Below are positions 32,414 to 43,880 of a DNA stretch of 64,000 bases, one piece after another (the first letter of the stretch is position 1; every line of letters begins with the position of its first letter). The notes beneath the pieces were generated by a model that worked only from the letters and a program-made list of their open reading frames with translations, searched no databases and was not told the DNA's origin. This DNA comes from Zasmidium citrigriseum (taxonomy: Eukaryota > Ascomycota > Dothideomycetes > Mycosphaerellales > Mycosphaerellaceae): contig NHNW01000047.1 of assembly GCA_002786025.1 (NCBI GenBank), positions 1-64,000 of the forward strand. Reading direction: 5' to 3'. The position numbers and the translations under genes are program-made.

Positions 32414-35347
32414 ACGTTCAAAATGCGACCTACCGTACGGGCACTATGGTCGCGTCCAGTTCAATCTTGACGACAGTAACCTGGAGTTTGGTCGCCTCTT
32501 GACTGCACCTCTTCCGATCAGAGTTTTAAATACCGCATCCTCACTAGATTCCGAGCCAGCGGTTTCTCAACATGATGCCGGCATCGCCGGATCCAACAGC
32601 AAGAGGCACGCAAAGCAGATTCAAGATCTCGTGAACCAGCAACCTGAACTCGAACCCTCGACAAGGCTTCTTGGCTCCCTTCTACGGACTTCTGAGGCTG
32701 TGCAGAAAGCAGCAGGACGACATGAACCCGCCAGAGGCTCCTTGATGTGCTTTGTTAAAGTCTGGTCGGAAATTCGCCATCGAAGCATCTCTTTGGCGGC
32801 AGTGGCGACCGGAGAAAGTGGGTCTGATCTGCGACTTGTGCAGACTCAGAGACAGCGACGAGGTTGGGGGCCCGGTAAAAGTGTCTGGCTTGAAGTGCCT
32901 ACCCTGCATGGCGAGGAGGTAACGTGGTCGAGCGACGGAGGACCTATTCTGCAGATTCATGCTTTACCGGATGCGGGAAGCCACGATGCGTTGCTTGCGG
33001 TACGACTCCTCTCCAAGACTCTTATTCTTCGGCCGTCACATCGCAAGATACCTCTGGAGACTGCCACATCAAATCTGTCACTCGACCTCCTCTGTACCGT
33101 GACAGGTAGCGAGACGGCAGGAAATGCGCATGCCGATGTTGCCTTCAATCCTTGGTTCGCCCAGCAAATCGCGTTTGTTGATTCTGAAGGTGTCTGGACC
33201 GTTCTTGAGTTTCAGTCTCGGAACCTGGGAGGCAAGTTTCGCTCCTGGACTGGCTCAATCAGCACACAAAGGGCAACAGATGCCTTCGCTCTAAACGATG
33301 GGTGGGCTCGTGTCTTCTGGGTGCTGAACCTCTCGACTTTGCTGATATGCACCCACGAGGACTTGGCCATCGTCTCTCTGGGTTCTGATGGCACTGCAAC
33401 CTGCAAGAAAGTGGAAGTCGATGCGCACGGCGCCGTGACATGCATTTTGGACATCATAATGATGCCTGAAAGCAAAGATGGCTTTGCAGTCCTCACAAGA
33501 ACTCATGTCATCCTATACCAGGTTGTCTACCAAGAGTCTGGCAACGTCCTTGCTACCCCCAGAGCGAAGATACGCCACTTTAAGAGCCCAGACGACTTTA
33601 GTCTACGTTTTCAAGCATGGATTGATCAAGATGGTACGTGCATGTGAATGCATCCTGGTTTGACGGTCATGCTAATAACTTCTCAGATCTGTTCCTTGCA
33701 CTCGTCTCAAGTCTGAGCAGTCAAATCTGTATCTTTCACCTCCGAAAAGCTGAGAAGGAGCGTCTGTCCTGTGATAGTCCATTCGACCTGGTCTTCCCCA
33801 AACCTCGAGCGATCCCCCGACAGCTGCGAGATTTGCATGTGCAGCCCTTGACGTTGCTTACCAAGGGAACCGCTCTCGCTGAGCACCAAGCTCCTTCACA
33901 GTCCACCCGGTTCTATGCTTTCATGGCTCTGCAAGGTGATTTCTCTGTCCTTGATGGGATCTTCTATCATCCGTCTCCCAAAGGCTTGCTCAGTCAGGAG
34001 CATGTCGTTCCGCCTTCGTGGGAACAGAAGCTGCTGACTATAACGCAATCGCGACTGCGACGAGAAGAGTTTGTCGTAGCTGACGATGTCGAGGGTATTC
34101 AACGGCGGTCGGAGCCGCTATCCCGTCGAGCGAGGAGGCGACCGGCTCAGCTTGCCGTCCGCGAAAACACTGTCATGTTGAATATGGTTGCGGATGCCCT
34201 CAAGGAATCAGGTGGACCGAACAAGAGTCTTGAAGAGCTGGCCGACGAAATGGGCGCTGCTCTTGCTTCCAAGGACCCCGAGACTTTGGGCCCCCTGCAG
34301 TCGCTGCACGCAATGACCGACTCTGATATAATCACTGGTGACGTCCAGGGAGCATCGGTCCAATTGCAGAGCACCTTTGAGACAGTGGGCAATGATCTGG
34401 AGACCGAGAACGAGCTAGGTGATTACGAAAGCAGGCTGCGACGCAAGCTCGAGAAAGTACATCTGCCGGGATTCGCCCACGATGAGGCGATGGCTGGACA
34501 AGACACGACTTTGGCCTCTGTGTACGATCAAATCGTATCAAGCTGGATAACTTCTCTTTCAGCAAAGGTTCCTGGGTGGGTTCGCCTGGCGAAGATGAAC
34601 CTCGCGCAGTCAGTGGCAGCACAGACTCTTTTGGCAGCTCATACACTTCGGTTGGAAGAAGTCAAATCACATGTCACACAGCAAAGCCAGGAAGAGTGGC
34701 AAGCCTCTGAGCAGACCTGGGAGTTGCCATTGAGGGCGTCCGAGCCTATGTCTCAGATACAGCCGGCTACCTCGTCAACGCAACGACACATCTCTCAACA
34801 CTCTGCCCTGCCAACGCCTTCACCGACCGCGACACCATCCGTGATTACTGCATCTAGCGGTGCATCAATATCTGCAGCCCCGGAATTGCATCGCTTGAGC
34901 AAGTACACTTCGTTTCAAAAACCGGCGCCTATGGTGCTACCGAGACCTTTGGTCAAGGTTTTGTCGCACTGGGAAGTAGGCAAGGATCCTGACGACTACG
35001 ACTGGCTGGCTTCTTCTCGCCATCTCACTCAACAGGAAGACAATGAGGCCGAACATGATATGACTGAGAAGGAGCGGAAGCGAATGCAACGACGCGCAGA
35101 ACGACACATTCTGCGACAACGCAAAGAAGCTGCTGCCAGTCAGGCGTCTCAATTGACGAACAGCCAAGCTACAGAGATTATGAGTGCCAGTCAGCCAGTT
35201 GTCTTCAAGACCGAGAGTCAGCCGTCTGGAATGCCGGCCAGCAGCCAAATGCCGGGACCAAGCAATGCGGCGGCAGCGAGTCAGATCGTTCCTGGACGAT
35301 TTGGTGGCAGAGCACCGCCCAAGAAGAGACGTAAACAAGGATTTTGA
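32406..35347 (+). CDS. RRN6: RNA polymerase I core factor subunit Rrn6
   Basis: Two exons, 32406-33633 and 33687-35347, with a 53-base intron containing GCTAATAAC, giving 962 residues. The N-terminus opens with 'DLPYGHYGRVQFNLDD'. A WD40-like beta region follows, including 'AFNPWFAQQIAFVDSEGVWTVL', then an alpha-helical middle. A Ser/Gln-rich tail ends in the basic 'RFGGRAPPKKRRKQGF'. These features match fungal Rrn6, which with Rrn7 and Rrn11 forms the core factor that recruits RNA polymerase I to rDNA promoters in the nucleolus. The ATG at 32406 is the first in frame. An overlapping upstream open frame may affect its translation. Confidence 0.88.
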
Positions 35348-35861
35348 TGAGGGCTGCAATATGTCGTGTCGAATGCTCTCGGTGGTCCGATCAAATTGCA
35401 AGATGGCCCAAGCGATCCCCAATGTTTTCGATAAGCACTGGGGGTGCGACAGGTTTCCCAATAGCTCAAAGTCGTGTGCGCTCGCGGAGAGAGCTGATGG
35501 TATGCCAGTTGTAGTGGAAGAGGCAGGGCACACAAGACGAGATGAGAACAAACAGGGAAGGAGCAAGATCGTCCGAGGTGCCGAGGCGTGGCTTGCTGAG
35601 GCGCACATGTCAGATCTGGAGCTCGAAGTCAATCTGGCCAAGACATGCGGATTGTCGATGGTGCTTGGTTGCTTTGAATCCTGGCCCGCGATCGTTGACG
35701 ACATTGTGACAGGGATGTAGAGGTGCTTCAGAATGCGGGCAATGCGATCGTTTGTCTGATACTTGCAGAGTAAGCTTGCCTACACTGTCAATGAACTGCT
35801 AGAACTTCTCAATTGCAGAACCTCTATTTGCGTTGCTGTCCTCTCATATCCCCGATTCAAC
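35348..35861. other. RRN6 3' UTR and promoter of the 95-residue gene
   Basis: About 510 bases between two plus-strand genes. A pyrimidine-rich leader precedes the ATG at 35862. No other gene is supported. Confidence 0.45.
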
Positions 35862-36323
35862 ATGGCTCCTTCAGTGCGTCTCATTGTATCCATGGGCTCA
35901 TGACCATACCCTGTTGACTGAAAGAACAGGACAAGAAATCCCTGAAAGATAGAGCGAACCCTTCCCAGCTGGGCGACCCTGTCTCCCTTAAAGCAGAGAC
36001 ATCAAACACTGTATGAAATCTAAACCAGCCGAGCTCCAGCGATGATATCCACTGACAATGCGAAGTCACCTACCGAACACGATCGAGGAGCCAAGGGAGA
36101 AGGCAGATCATTGAAGCAAATAGCAGAGGAGAAGATGAAGGGAAACCCATCGCAGCTGGGAGACCCCGTATGATAGATTCATGATTCGTGGAAAATGGAG
36201 GAGTTTGGTTTTGCTGACCTCGTGATGTAGGTGAGTCTGAAGGCAGAGACATCGAACACGGAGCCGACTGAGCACGACCGAGGAGCTTTGGGAACCAGCA
36301 AGAGTGGAAAGCCAAAGATGTAG
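35862..36323 (+). CDS. 95-residue protein with internal duplication, four exons
   Basis: Four tiny exons by phase: 35862-35873, 35930-36010, 36066-36167 and 36231-36323. Introns are 56, 55 and 63 bases. The product has 95 residues and is hydrophilic. A unit 'NPSQLGDPVSLKAETSNT' followed by 'PTEHDRGA' occurs twice, once across exons 2-3 and once across exons 3-4, and almost without change. The exact repeat in spliced frame is the main evidence that the gene is real, since no exon is long enough to stand out alone. The second intron uses an AAG acceptor. No signal peptide or membrane span is seen. I recognise no function; short fungal proteins with NPSQLGDP-like motifs seem to exist but remain uncharacterised as far as I know. 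Confidence 0.8.
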
Positions 36324-36699
36324 AGCAGATGTAATGATAATACGACAGAACAAGGGAACAATGATTGAAGAGTCTCGATCATATCCATTTCGTACATGCC
36401 AACATAGGATTGAGAGCCTCGGAATCGGACAGTGGAAGCACGGAGAAAGTCTATACGGCCATCAGCAACAAACACTACGATTTTGTATTCGTTTTACTAC
36501 ACTAGTTTTACTACACTACAAACCCTCAAAAGCCAAACGCAGAAAAAGATGTATACAGGGGTATCCATATCCATGCAAGCTCTCCGGTACCGTTGGACCT
36601 CAATCATCAGCCCAGACAACAACTTCCCTCCTGCTCAATCTCTATCTCCTTCCGCTTCTGCGCGTCTTGGTCGAGATGATGGCGAAGGAGATCGAGAAT
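36324..36699. other. Convergent intergenic region, micro-gene / PhoD-like gene
   Basis: About 375 bases of 3' flanking sequence between convergent stops, AT-richer in the middle with a near-repeat 'actacactagttttactacacta' around 36499-36521. No gene is seen. Confidence 0.45.
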
Positions 36700-39022
36700 C
36701 TACCACTTATCACCTTGGCCCTTGTAGGCTCCAGAATCGAGGGCTGGGATGCTGATGCCATAGCCCTCAGTCTTGCCCTCTTTGCCACCAGATTCGATCT
36801 CGACGCGGATGGAGACGTCCAGGCCGTTGATGCCAGCGAGACCGGTCTTTTTGATGCCGCCTGCGGCTGGGTGCTTTGTGCCGGCGTCCATTTCACCCTT
36901 GTGGAGAGGCTCGCGTGGGTTCTTGGGCGTTTGGAAGTCGCTGTTGTCTGCCGTGTTTTGTGCAGCGGCTTCGCCGTTCACTGCACCGTTGGCACCGTTC
37001 GCTGCTGGAACACCGTTGGTCGACGTGCCAGTATGTGAGTGTGATTCGGTGATGATGGCGTAGTTACGGCTAGGCATCGTTGCGTGGTTATTGTTGGCAC
37101 TCTTGGGCTTGATGCCTTCGATGCCTTCAGCTGGGTCCTTGTCGAACATTTCAAGCAGAGTCTCGTCCGTCTCGTGGTCGAGGTGGTGGATCTTGTTCCT
37201 CTTGGCCAAGAGATTGGCGACGGCCTGCGGTGGTGGCTTGTTCGTGATCGCGGAGCTGACTACGTTAGGCATATAGCGCCAGTCCTTCTCTGCTGGGATG
37301 TTGAGCTCTGGCTTGCTGTAGAATCGACCAAGTGCCGCAAGATGCACGTCACCACCAAGGATTGTGACACGAACGCTGTGCTTCTTCGACAGCTCCTGCA
37401 GTCGAAGCATCAGCATCTTGCGTTCCTTCTTGTGCTGGTGGGCAGTGTAATGGTCGTCAAGATCGTCCAGAAGATCGACACCTCCATCGAACTGGTTGAA
37501 GACACCTCCGGCAATACCAAAGCGCTTGTTCAAGAACTTGATAGGACCGACGATAGGTGACTGGAGAATGTTCTCGAGCCACTGCAATCTTGGATATGCG
37601 ATTGGCACACCCAGAAGCAGGACGAGATGCTTGATCTCGCCATTGGCTTTGGCAAATTCTTCGTTCGCGCGACGGAAGATCAAATCGTAGGTCTCTGGGT
37701 AGTTTATCTGGTGGCGGGTTCGCTCGGTACGGGCATCGATGCCAAGGAATGCGATTCTCTTTCCAAGTTGACAGTAGATGCTACGACTTCGTTCCTCGAC
37801 GTACGGGCCTGCAGAGTGTTAGATCTAGTATATCACAGATAAGATCTGAATTCTTACCTGGCTTGTTGCCGATGATGAAGCTTGGGTCTTCATGCTTTGG
37901 CAGCATCACATAAGTGTTCTTCAATTGAACAGAGTCCGCCGCGGTTGTCTTTCCAGTGGTGCGAGTTGTCTGTGGCGCATCTGTCGTGTACGTCGATGGA
38001 GGTGGAGGAATGTGGTGTTGGAAGAGGAGATAGTACTTGTGAGCGACGCCACCAATGCCACGGAACACGGAGCACTTCATGAAATGGTCGGTGTAGGAGC
38101 CAAACCCGTCGATGATGTCGTGGTCATCCCAGATGTTCAATTGAGGGATCTGAGCATTTGCGGTCGAGAAAGGCTCGGTTGAGTACCACTTGGCGTAGTT
38201 GTTGAAGTAGTAGTCGTCGCACTTGGACCTCATCTCTTCGTTAAAGGGAAAGTCGCGGCGCTTCTTGGGGTTGCCAATGTCGGTCCATGGGCGCAGCGGA
38301 CCGTCTACACGCACGCTGTCGTTGTAGATCTGGTCTCCACCTCCAAGCATAACATGGAAAGGCTGTTCCGCATGCACCCGCAGCACGTCGTTCCATAGCA
38401 CTGGTCCTGTCCAGACGTCCATGTCCGTTCCAACACTGAAGCCATTACAAGAGTGGAACATGATGCGCATACTCTCGTGCTTCGATGGGACTACGAATCG
38501 CAGTGCCTTGTTCATAGGCTGATGGTCCTTCGCGCTCACCATGTTGGGTATCGTGTATTCCCACGTAGTCTCCTGCTCTTCAAAAGGCACATCGATCTCG
38601 AATCTCCAGAATCCCTTCTTGGGATCTTCGAACAGTCTCTCTCCAGCGAAAGAGCGCTCTCCAGGCGCAGCTGCTCCGGAAGCAGAGCGCACTGTGAGGT
38701 GACTTGGCTTGTTGCCGGGTGTGGTGACGATCAGGATGCTGCCGTGCCATTGCGGTCGATCCGTACCAGCATTGCTCATGCGCTTATAGTTGATCAAAGG
38801 TCCACAAATGACCTCGATATTATCTGAAGTGCTCAAAACTTGGGGACCCTCGCCAATGCCATCAGCGGTGTCTGACATGGGTTGGCGCGTTTGTTGCGGG
38901 TCGACGGCTCGTTCTTGGGCGAAGGCGGCATCGTGACTCAAGCCCGTCTTGTGCTTCAGCGCTTCGACGGCGGCGTGGGCTCTGCCATGGTGATGCGTCC
39001 CGTCCTGGACTGCTGCCGACAT
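36700..39022 (-). CDS. PhoD-like metallophosphatase domain protein
   Basis: Two exons, 39022-37858 and 37808-36700, with a 49-base intron, giving 757 residues. The N-terminus is His/Ala-rich. The body carries the PhoD-like pattern of metal-binding motifs: 'FHSCNGFS', 'MLGGGDQIYND', 'LNIWDDHDIIDGFGSY', 'VTILGGDVHLAALG'. The C-terminal about 160 residues are Ala/Asn/Gly-rich and then return to a short ordered end. Fungal members of this group lack secretion signals and are thought to act inside the cell; no signal peptide is visible here. The substrate is unknown. Metal ligands appear intact, so catalytic activity is plausible. Confidence 0.88.
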
Positions 39023-39664
39023 GGTTCAATGCTCGATGCGGTCGTCGAAAGGTCTGCCAAGGCGTAGGGCTGTCAACACGTGAAGATCGAGCGTGGCGTG
39101 GTTGCCGTGATGGAGGGAGAGTATGGTGGAAGGAGCGACTGGAAGGTTGTTGAGGGAAGCGGTGGCAAGGATGGTGAGATGTGCAGAGAGCAGACAGCTG
39201 AGAGCTGCGTAATCGAACCTTGGGAGGCTACCAACAACAGAGAGGCGCTGCTCTCGAAGACATCACGAAACAGGATCTCTCCAGTTACTCCCGGCTTGGC
39301 TCGACCATCTGCTTGGCGAGATTAGCTTCGTTCAGCAGCCAAAACACGTTCGCCCGCGGTGCGGGATGGCTGGTCCTAGATTGCACGGTGGTTGGGAACC
39401 AAGTGTCACAGCTTGCAAATGTCGCACCGAACAGTTCTATATCTGAAGCTGTATGAATTCGGTTCTATGTTGGCACATGTCAGGGAGCTTCTTCGACCTG
39501 ACGTCGTTCAAAATAAGCACTCCGGCCCGCCGCTCCAATCAAAGCCTGGTCGATGTCATCGTGGAGCTCTAAAATATAATCCCTGCTCTCTTCAATATGG
39601 CATTGACTGCGCTCTTCGTGCTTCAGGCGTGTTCTCTGAGATGCATGTAGCCCAACTTGCTCTT
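39023..39664. other. Upstream region of the PhoD-like gene
   Basis: About 640 bases between two minus-strand genes. No coding frame, RNA gene or repeat could be supported. Confidence 0.45.
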
Positions 39665-39955
39665 TCACTCATCGAAGCGCTCATACTCGCTCCAGTCAGC
39701 CTTGCTGTCAGCGAGAACTGCGGACAGAGCTTGCTTCTCGAAGTGCTTGGAGTCCTTAGCGGTCACACGCACTTCGTTCCAAGACACCCTGTATTTCTCA
39801 TCTTCTCGCTTCTCACGCTTCTTTGCAGCGGCTTCCTTCTTTGCGGCCTTCTCCTTGGCTCGCTCGATACGAAGAGCTTCCTTTCGAGCCTTCGCCCGGT
39901 CGGCGAGTTGTTGCTTGATCAGTTGTCGTGACGCTGGTCGCTTGATACGTTGCAC

Positions 39956-39998
39956 CCTCCGTGATTCCGAAAGTTTAGCGCCCGCGGGTGTACCCGCA
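39956..39998 (+). repeat. Left terminal inverted repeat
   Basis: Begins CCTCCGTGATTCCGAAAG and ends in a small internal palindrome GCGGGT-gt-ACCCGC. It is identical to the reverse complement of 42012-42054 over the first 34 bases, with two mismatches in 43. CpG, CA and TG sites are retained, so RIP did not reach this far. Confidence 0.9.
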
Positions 39999-42011
39999 AC
40001 ATAAACAAAGGATCCTTTTGCTGTAAACACCACTGTTTCTCATCCCCAATCGATGCAATCTGTACAAAACTTGGTATCTACATTTCCATTAATATAAGGA
40101 AGCTATTGCTAAAATTTAGTGCAAGCAGCTAACGGTTTCTAGCTAAAACTAAGCCTATAAGCCTAATAGACTCCTTAATAGTATTACTACTCTCTATACT
40201 ACTACCACCCCCTTAGAACGACCTATCTACCCCTTAGATTGTGTCTTCCCCTAGGCTAGTCTATAAAGAAGAGCGTGTGGCATTTAATCGTCGTATAGTA
40301 AGGCTAGAAGTTAAGTTGTTATTAGTTAAGAAGGAAATAAAGGTTTTAAGAAGGGAGCTAGCTTCTTTAAAAGATGATTATAAGACAACAACAGATGACT
40401 CGTAAGTAGCAATCGAGGCTGTAAGAGAGTAGAAACTAGTAAACAAGAGGGTAAAGAGAGCTCTTTAAGAAACCTAGTTACTATCTAGAAATTATAGATT
40501 TTGTTGCTACTATTTACCTTCCTTACCCTTCTTAAGATCTCTTTAAATTGCTTCCTACTGCAATATTTGACAATAAGCTTGTCTATTGCCTTCCCCTACT
40601 ACTTCTCTTTTATATAAAGATTAGCCTCTACCTTAGCTACTTTGCTAGCACTATTTACCTTATATTTAAAACCCTTAAGGAGTTTCTTATGCTCTCTATA
40701 GAGTACCTTAATTAGATTCATGTCTAGTAAGTTTCCTAGATGCTTAGCAAATAGGATACCCTTCTTATTAATAGTGTCTTTAATAAGAGCCCTTACTTTA
40801 ATATATAAGGGGTTATTATCTTCTATAATCTTAATAAGACACCTAGGGTTGTTTCTTCTAATTACTTCGTAGTAAGGAAATAACCTCTTAAGGTATATCT
40901 TAAATGCTATAAAGGAGAAGTTTAAGCTAGGCTTATCCCTAATAGATTTCGCATCTTTGTATAGGTATAGGCGTACTAGATCGAATTGTCTACGGGTGCC
41001 TTTAGATAGGTAATCTCTAGGTTAGCGGTTTTAAGATACCTATTAATTGTAAAGCCTTACTTCCTTATTTACTTAATAAAGCTTCTTATACTCTTTAGTA
41101 CTAGGTATCTTGCAATTAGCTCGCTGCTTATCTACCTTGTCCTTAGCTAGTTTGTTATAATAGTCTAGTTAAGCTTTCTAACTATCTATATCTATACCCT
41201 TAACCTGCTAGATATAATAAGGGCGTAGAATCGATAGATTATTACTACAAGCAGCTGCCTATTGCTTACGGCTAAACTATACCCGTAGTATATGTCTAAA
41301 ATAGTCCTCTCTAGTAGGGCGTAAGACATGAAGATTTCTAGCACCTCCGAAGGTATATTACTTCTTATCTATAACGATATAGATAACCCTTTAAGTGCAG
41401 TCTTTATTAATCTTATTATACCTGCGTAGACGAGCTTCCTTCTGCGCCTGTGTAAGCTAAATCTTTCTTAACTACCTACCCCTTATAAGTAGCTTCTTCT
41501 ACGACTTATCTACCTAGTAGTAATCCTTCTAACGAGCGATATTGTGTACCTACTAACGGCCTAAGCTCTTAATATTAGTATCCAGTTCACCCAACGCCTA
41601 CCGGTGCTTAATTTCGTACTTAACGGCTTTATGTTGCTTGTAATGTTAATATTTAAGGACTACTTGTCTTGTAGCTAGTGCTAATGTAGAACCGGGGTCT
41701 GTACGGCGAGGTCTTCCTTTACGAGGTAGATCTTAATAGTAGTAAACTATGTCCTTCTAGTATCTGCTCTTAGATCGCTCTTCCACGCGGTGACAGAGGT
41801 GCTAAACGAATCTCTTGGATCTCCTAACTTCGTAGGCAATTTGTCGGATTGGCATTGCATCGCGGTACCGCAGCATAATAGTAACAACACGGGTTTTAAG
41901 AGAGGCATTCCCTAGAGCCATGATTTCAATTTGAAGTGAATCTGATGGTTGGTTGTTGAGATATTAATTTTTGAAGTTGATAGAAGTGGGTATAAACAAT
42001 GCTGTAAACAG

Positions 42012-42054
42012 TGCGGGCATACCCGCGGGCGCTAAACTTTCGGAATCACGGAGG
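42012..42054 (-). repeat. Right terminal inverted repeat
   Basis: Mirror copy of the left repeat, ending CTTTCGGAATCACGGAGG on the plus strand. Both repeats read through as open coding sequence in the host frame ('RDSESLAPAG' on this side), so the disrupted gene frame only ends inside the element. Confidence 0.9.
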
Positions 42055-42903
42055 ACACGCTCCGTTGCTTCGGTGGTCTCAAATGGACCGTCCTCATCAT
42101 CCGCTGGCATGAGCAACTCGATTTCCTTCTGTTGCGTCGAGGTCTTCTTTCCCTTGCTTGCTTGGATGCTTCCACCAAACATGCCGAACTTCTTGGGCTT
42201 CATCTTGGGAGTCGAGGGAAGGCGGATAGACTGCTTGGGGTTGACATGAGGCGCAATCTTATACCGGACCTCATCGTCTTCGGAGTCTCTCTCTTGCTCG
42301 TCGTCCGAAACAAAAAGTGCCGCCTCTGCTTCCAGGTCAGTGTGGCATTCCATTGCCTCATTATCAATTCGTGAAACTACCTTCGCTGCGGTCTTGCACT
42401 CCACGCTTCCTCTTGCGACTGCTTGACATCTTCGACTGTAGTGGACTCATGGCAAGCTCGTCTTCATCGTCGTCGCTCTCCGACTCGCAGCGATCTGGGT
42501 ATCGATCAAATGCTTCGTCTTGGTTGATCTCACCGTAGAGATCCTCGTAGTAGGTCGGCCGCTTGTACTTCGAAAACACACCTCGAGTCTTGCGTTCCGT
42601 GGGCGGCGGAGTGAGGTATGGCATGGCGACGATGAGACCCGACTTTGAATTGGCTTCGGTGAGGAGGGTAGTCTTCGAGTTAGAAGTCGCAAGCTGGTTG
42701 TGGAAGAGGATAGATTGGAGACAGAAATGGACTTATGAGGTGCTGGCCTAGCTTCCCTTCACTCAAGCGTGGCGTGTTGCACGTGCTAATCCGAGCTCGT
42801 TAATGCTCTCCTTCACTCACATGGAAGCCTTGAGAAGCGTATGGCTCTGTCCCGGAGTGGTCACGGTAAGCTTGTGTAGAGGCCCATTCAGAGCATCATC
42901 TAC

Positions 42904-43593
42904 TCACATACCATGCCTTCCACCTCCTCCAGCACCTCCTATATCGCTGCCCAGTCTCTCTCCCACGCCAGAAGCGAGCTTGTGGTCTTGCGGATTGGCA
43001 GCAGCTTCGTACAGGAAGTTGACCGGCTCCCGACTGAGCTTCATCCACTCTCCCTTGAACCCAATGTAGCTCACTCTTGTCTCGTCCTCTTCGCCCTGAC
43101 TCCAGTTGTCTTCAAAGAACAAGTCCAAGCTGCGGACTGTATTGAATAGCGCCCTTTTTACCGGCACCTCCTGTACCTCGTTCGACTGGGCGAGCTCTAG
43201 TGTCTGGGTCGGCTGCAGATCGGATGCTGTTGCAAAGTCGAGTCCGTCTCGGTTCACGTAGACCTTGAGGGTCATAGGAGCTGCATCGGTGGCGGAAGTT
43301 CGGATGAGGATGCTGTGAAGACGGATCTGGGCCGTAAAGGGGATGTGCATCAAAAGCTGCTCATCAGCGTCGCTCTTGAGTTCTGGCTCGGGCTCGAGGC
43401 GTTCTGTCCATGTCTTCTGGAGGATTTTGGCGCCGGATCGAGGTTCGGACTCGTTGAGTGTGTTGACAGCGCTAAAGTCGATCTGCTCGTAGATGTGATT
43501 CTGCAGTGCGGGGGTCAAGTCGTCGGTGTGGTCGTGGGCGCCTCCTGAATGGTCGTGGCCGTGATGGCCGTGTTCATCATGACAATGTGACAT
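42904..43593 (-). CDS. PITH-domain protein (PITHD1-like)
   Basis: A single exon of 229 residues from the ATG at 43593 (MSHCHDEHGHHGHDH). The His-rich opening is followed by a PITH/DUF1000 domain: 'IYEQIDFSAVNTLNESEP', 'LLMHIPFTAQIRLHSILI', 'PMTLKVYVNRDGLDF', 'FNTVRSLDLFFEDNW', 'RVSYIGFKGEWMKL'. The same domain forms the C-terminus of thioredoxin-like protein 1 and binds the 26S proteasome. Here it stands alone, as in PITHD1. The extreme C-terminus is uncertain: a GTATGT donor overlaps the last codons and a short extra exon near 42800-42840 is possible. Confidence 0.88.
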   Translation of the reverse strand: MSHCHDEHGHHGHDHSGGAHDHTDDLTPALQNHIYEQIDFSAVNTLNESEPRSGAKILQKTWTERLEPEPELKSDADEQLLMHIPFTAQIRLHSILIRTSATDAAPMTLKVYVNRDGLDFATASDLQPTQTLELAQSNEVQEVPVKRALFNTVRSLDLFFEDNWSQGEEDETRVSYIGFKGEWMKLSREPVNFLYEAAANPQDHKLASGVGERLGSDIGGAGGGGRHGM

Positions 43594-43880
43594 TCTGTCG
43601 ATGTTGGTTGTTGAGATCGAGCCTGAGCTGATCAAGGAACTGGTTTCTACATTTTTGTGGGAGAGAGGAAGCTCCAGGGCAAACACGACCTGTGACTTTG
43701 GTGGGCTGAGTGGGGCACGAGTTTGGTCATGCATGCAGCAAAGTGCATCAAAGTACCGAATATTCGGACAGCATCTTCATAACTTCGTTTCATGGCTAAT
43801 AATATGGGTATCATAACTGCCTGGCTCTACAAATGCCGCCAATGATCAGATCAGATGTGTTCATTCATATGCCACGTCGA

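Larger units (their letters stand above)
39956..42054 (-). mobile_element. RIP-degraded DNA transposon with 43-bp TIRs inside a gene
   Basis: The 2099-base element is bounded by near-perfect inverted repeats and by AC on each side. Its interior (about 40040-41900) is TA-rich and CA/TG-poor with many TAG/TAA, as after RIP. On the minus strand a transposase-like frame starts at an ATG at 41921 with a helix-turn-helix-like stretch ('RDAMPIRQIAYEVRRSKRF') and meets its first stop at a TAG that was probably CAG. Further on it gives DDE-like sequence ('FGGARNLHVLRPTREDYFRH'). This suggests a Tc1/mariner-type element, although the flanking dinucleotide is AC rather than the expected TA. Confidence 0.8.
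39665..42624 (-). pseudogene. Gene of unknown function split by a TIR transposon
   Basis: A minus-strand gene starts at 42624 (MPYLTPPPTERKT). Exon 1 is 42624-42381 and a 55-base intron follows. Exon 2 runs from 42325 to about 42055, where it meets a transposon end. The same frame resumes beyond the other transposon end at 39955 and stops at 39665. If the element and one copy of the flanking AC are removed, the reading continues in frame as '...ATERV' joined to 'QRIKRPASRQ'. The protein is acidic and Ser-rich first, then Lys/Arg/Ala-rich coiled coil, ending 'ADWSEYERFDE'. I do not recognise it. Both halves are free of stops, so the disruption may be recent or the truncated N-terminal half may still be made. 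Confidence 0.75.

Noticed and set aside
36304..37038. 244-codon plus-strand frame
   Set aside because: Most of it lies antisense to the 3' end of the PhoD-like gene and the rest covers the micro-gene's last exon in another frame.
39205..39230. tRNA T-arm-like 'GGTTCGATT' on the minus strand
   Set aside because: The flanking bases do not form a T stem, and no D or anticodon arm could be found at the right distance.
42780..42904. Extra 3' exon for the PITH gene
   Set aside because: A GTATGT donor overlaps the last codons and a short frame exists downstream, but the resulting tail has no recognisable sequence; kept only as a possibility.
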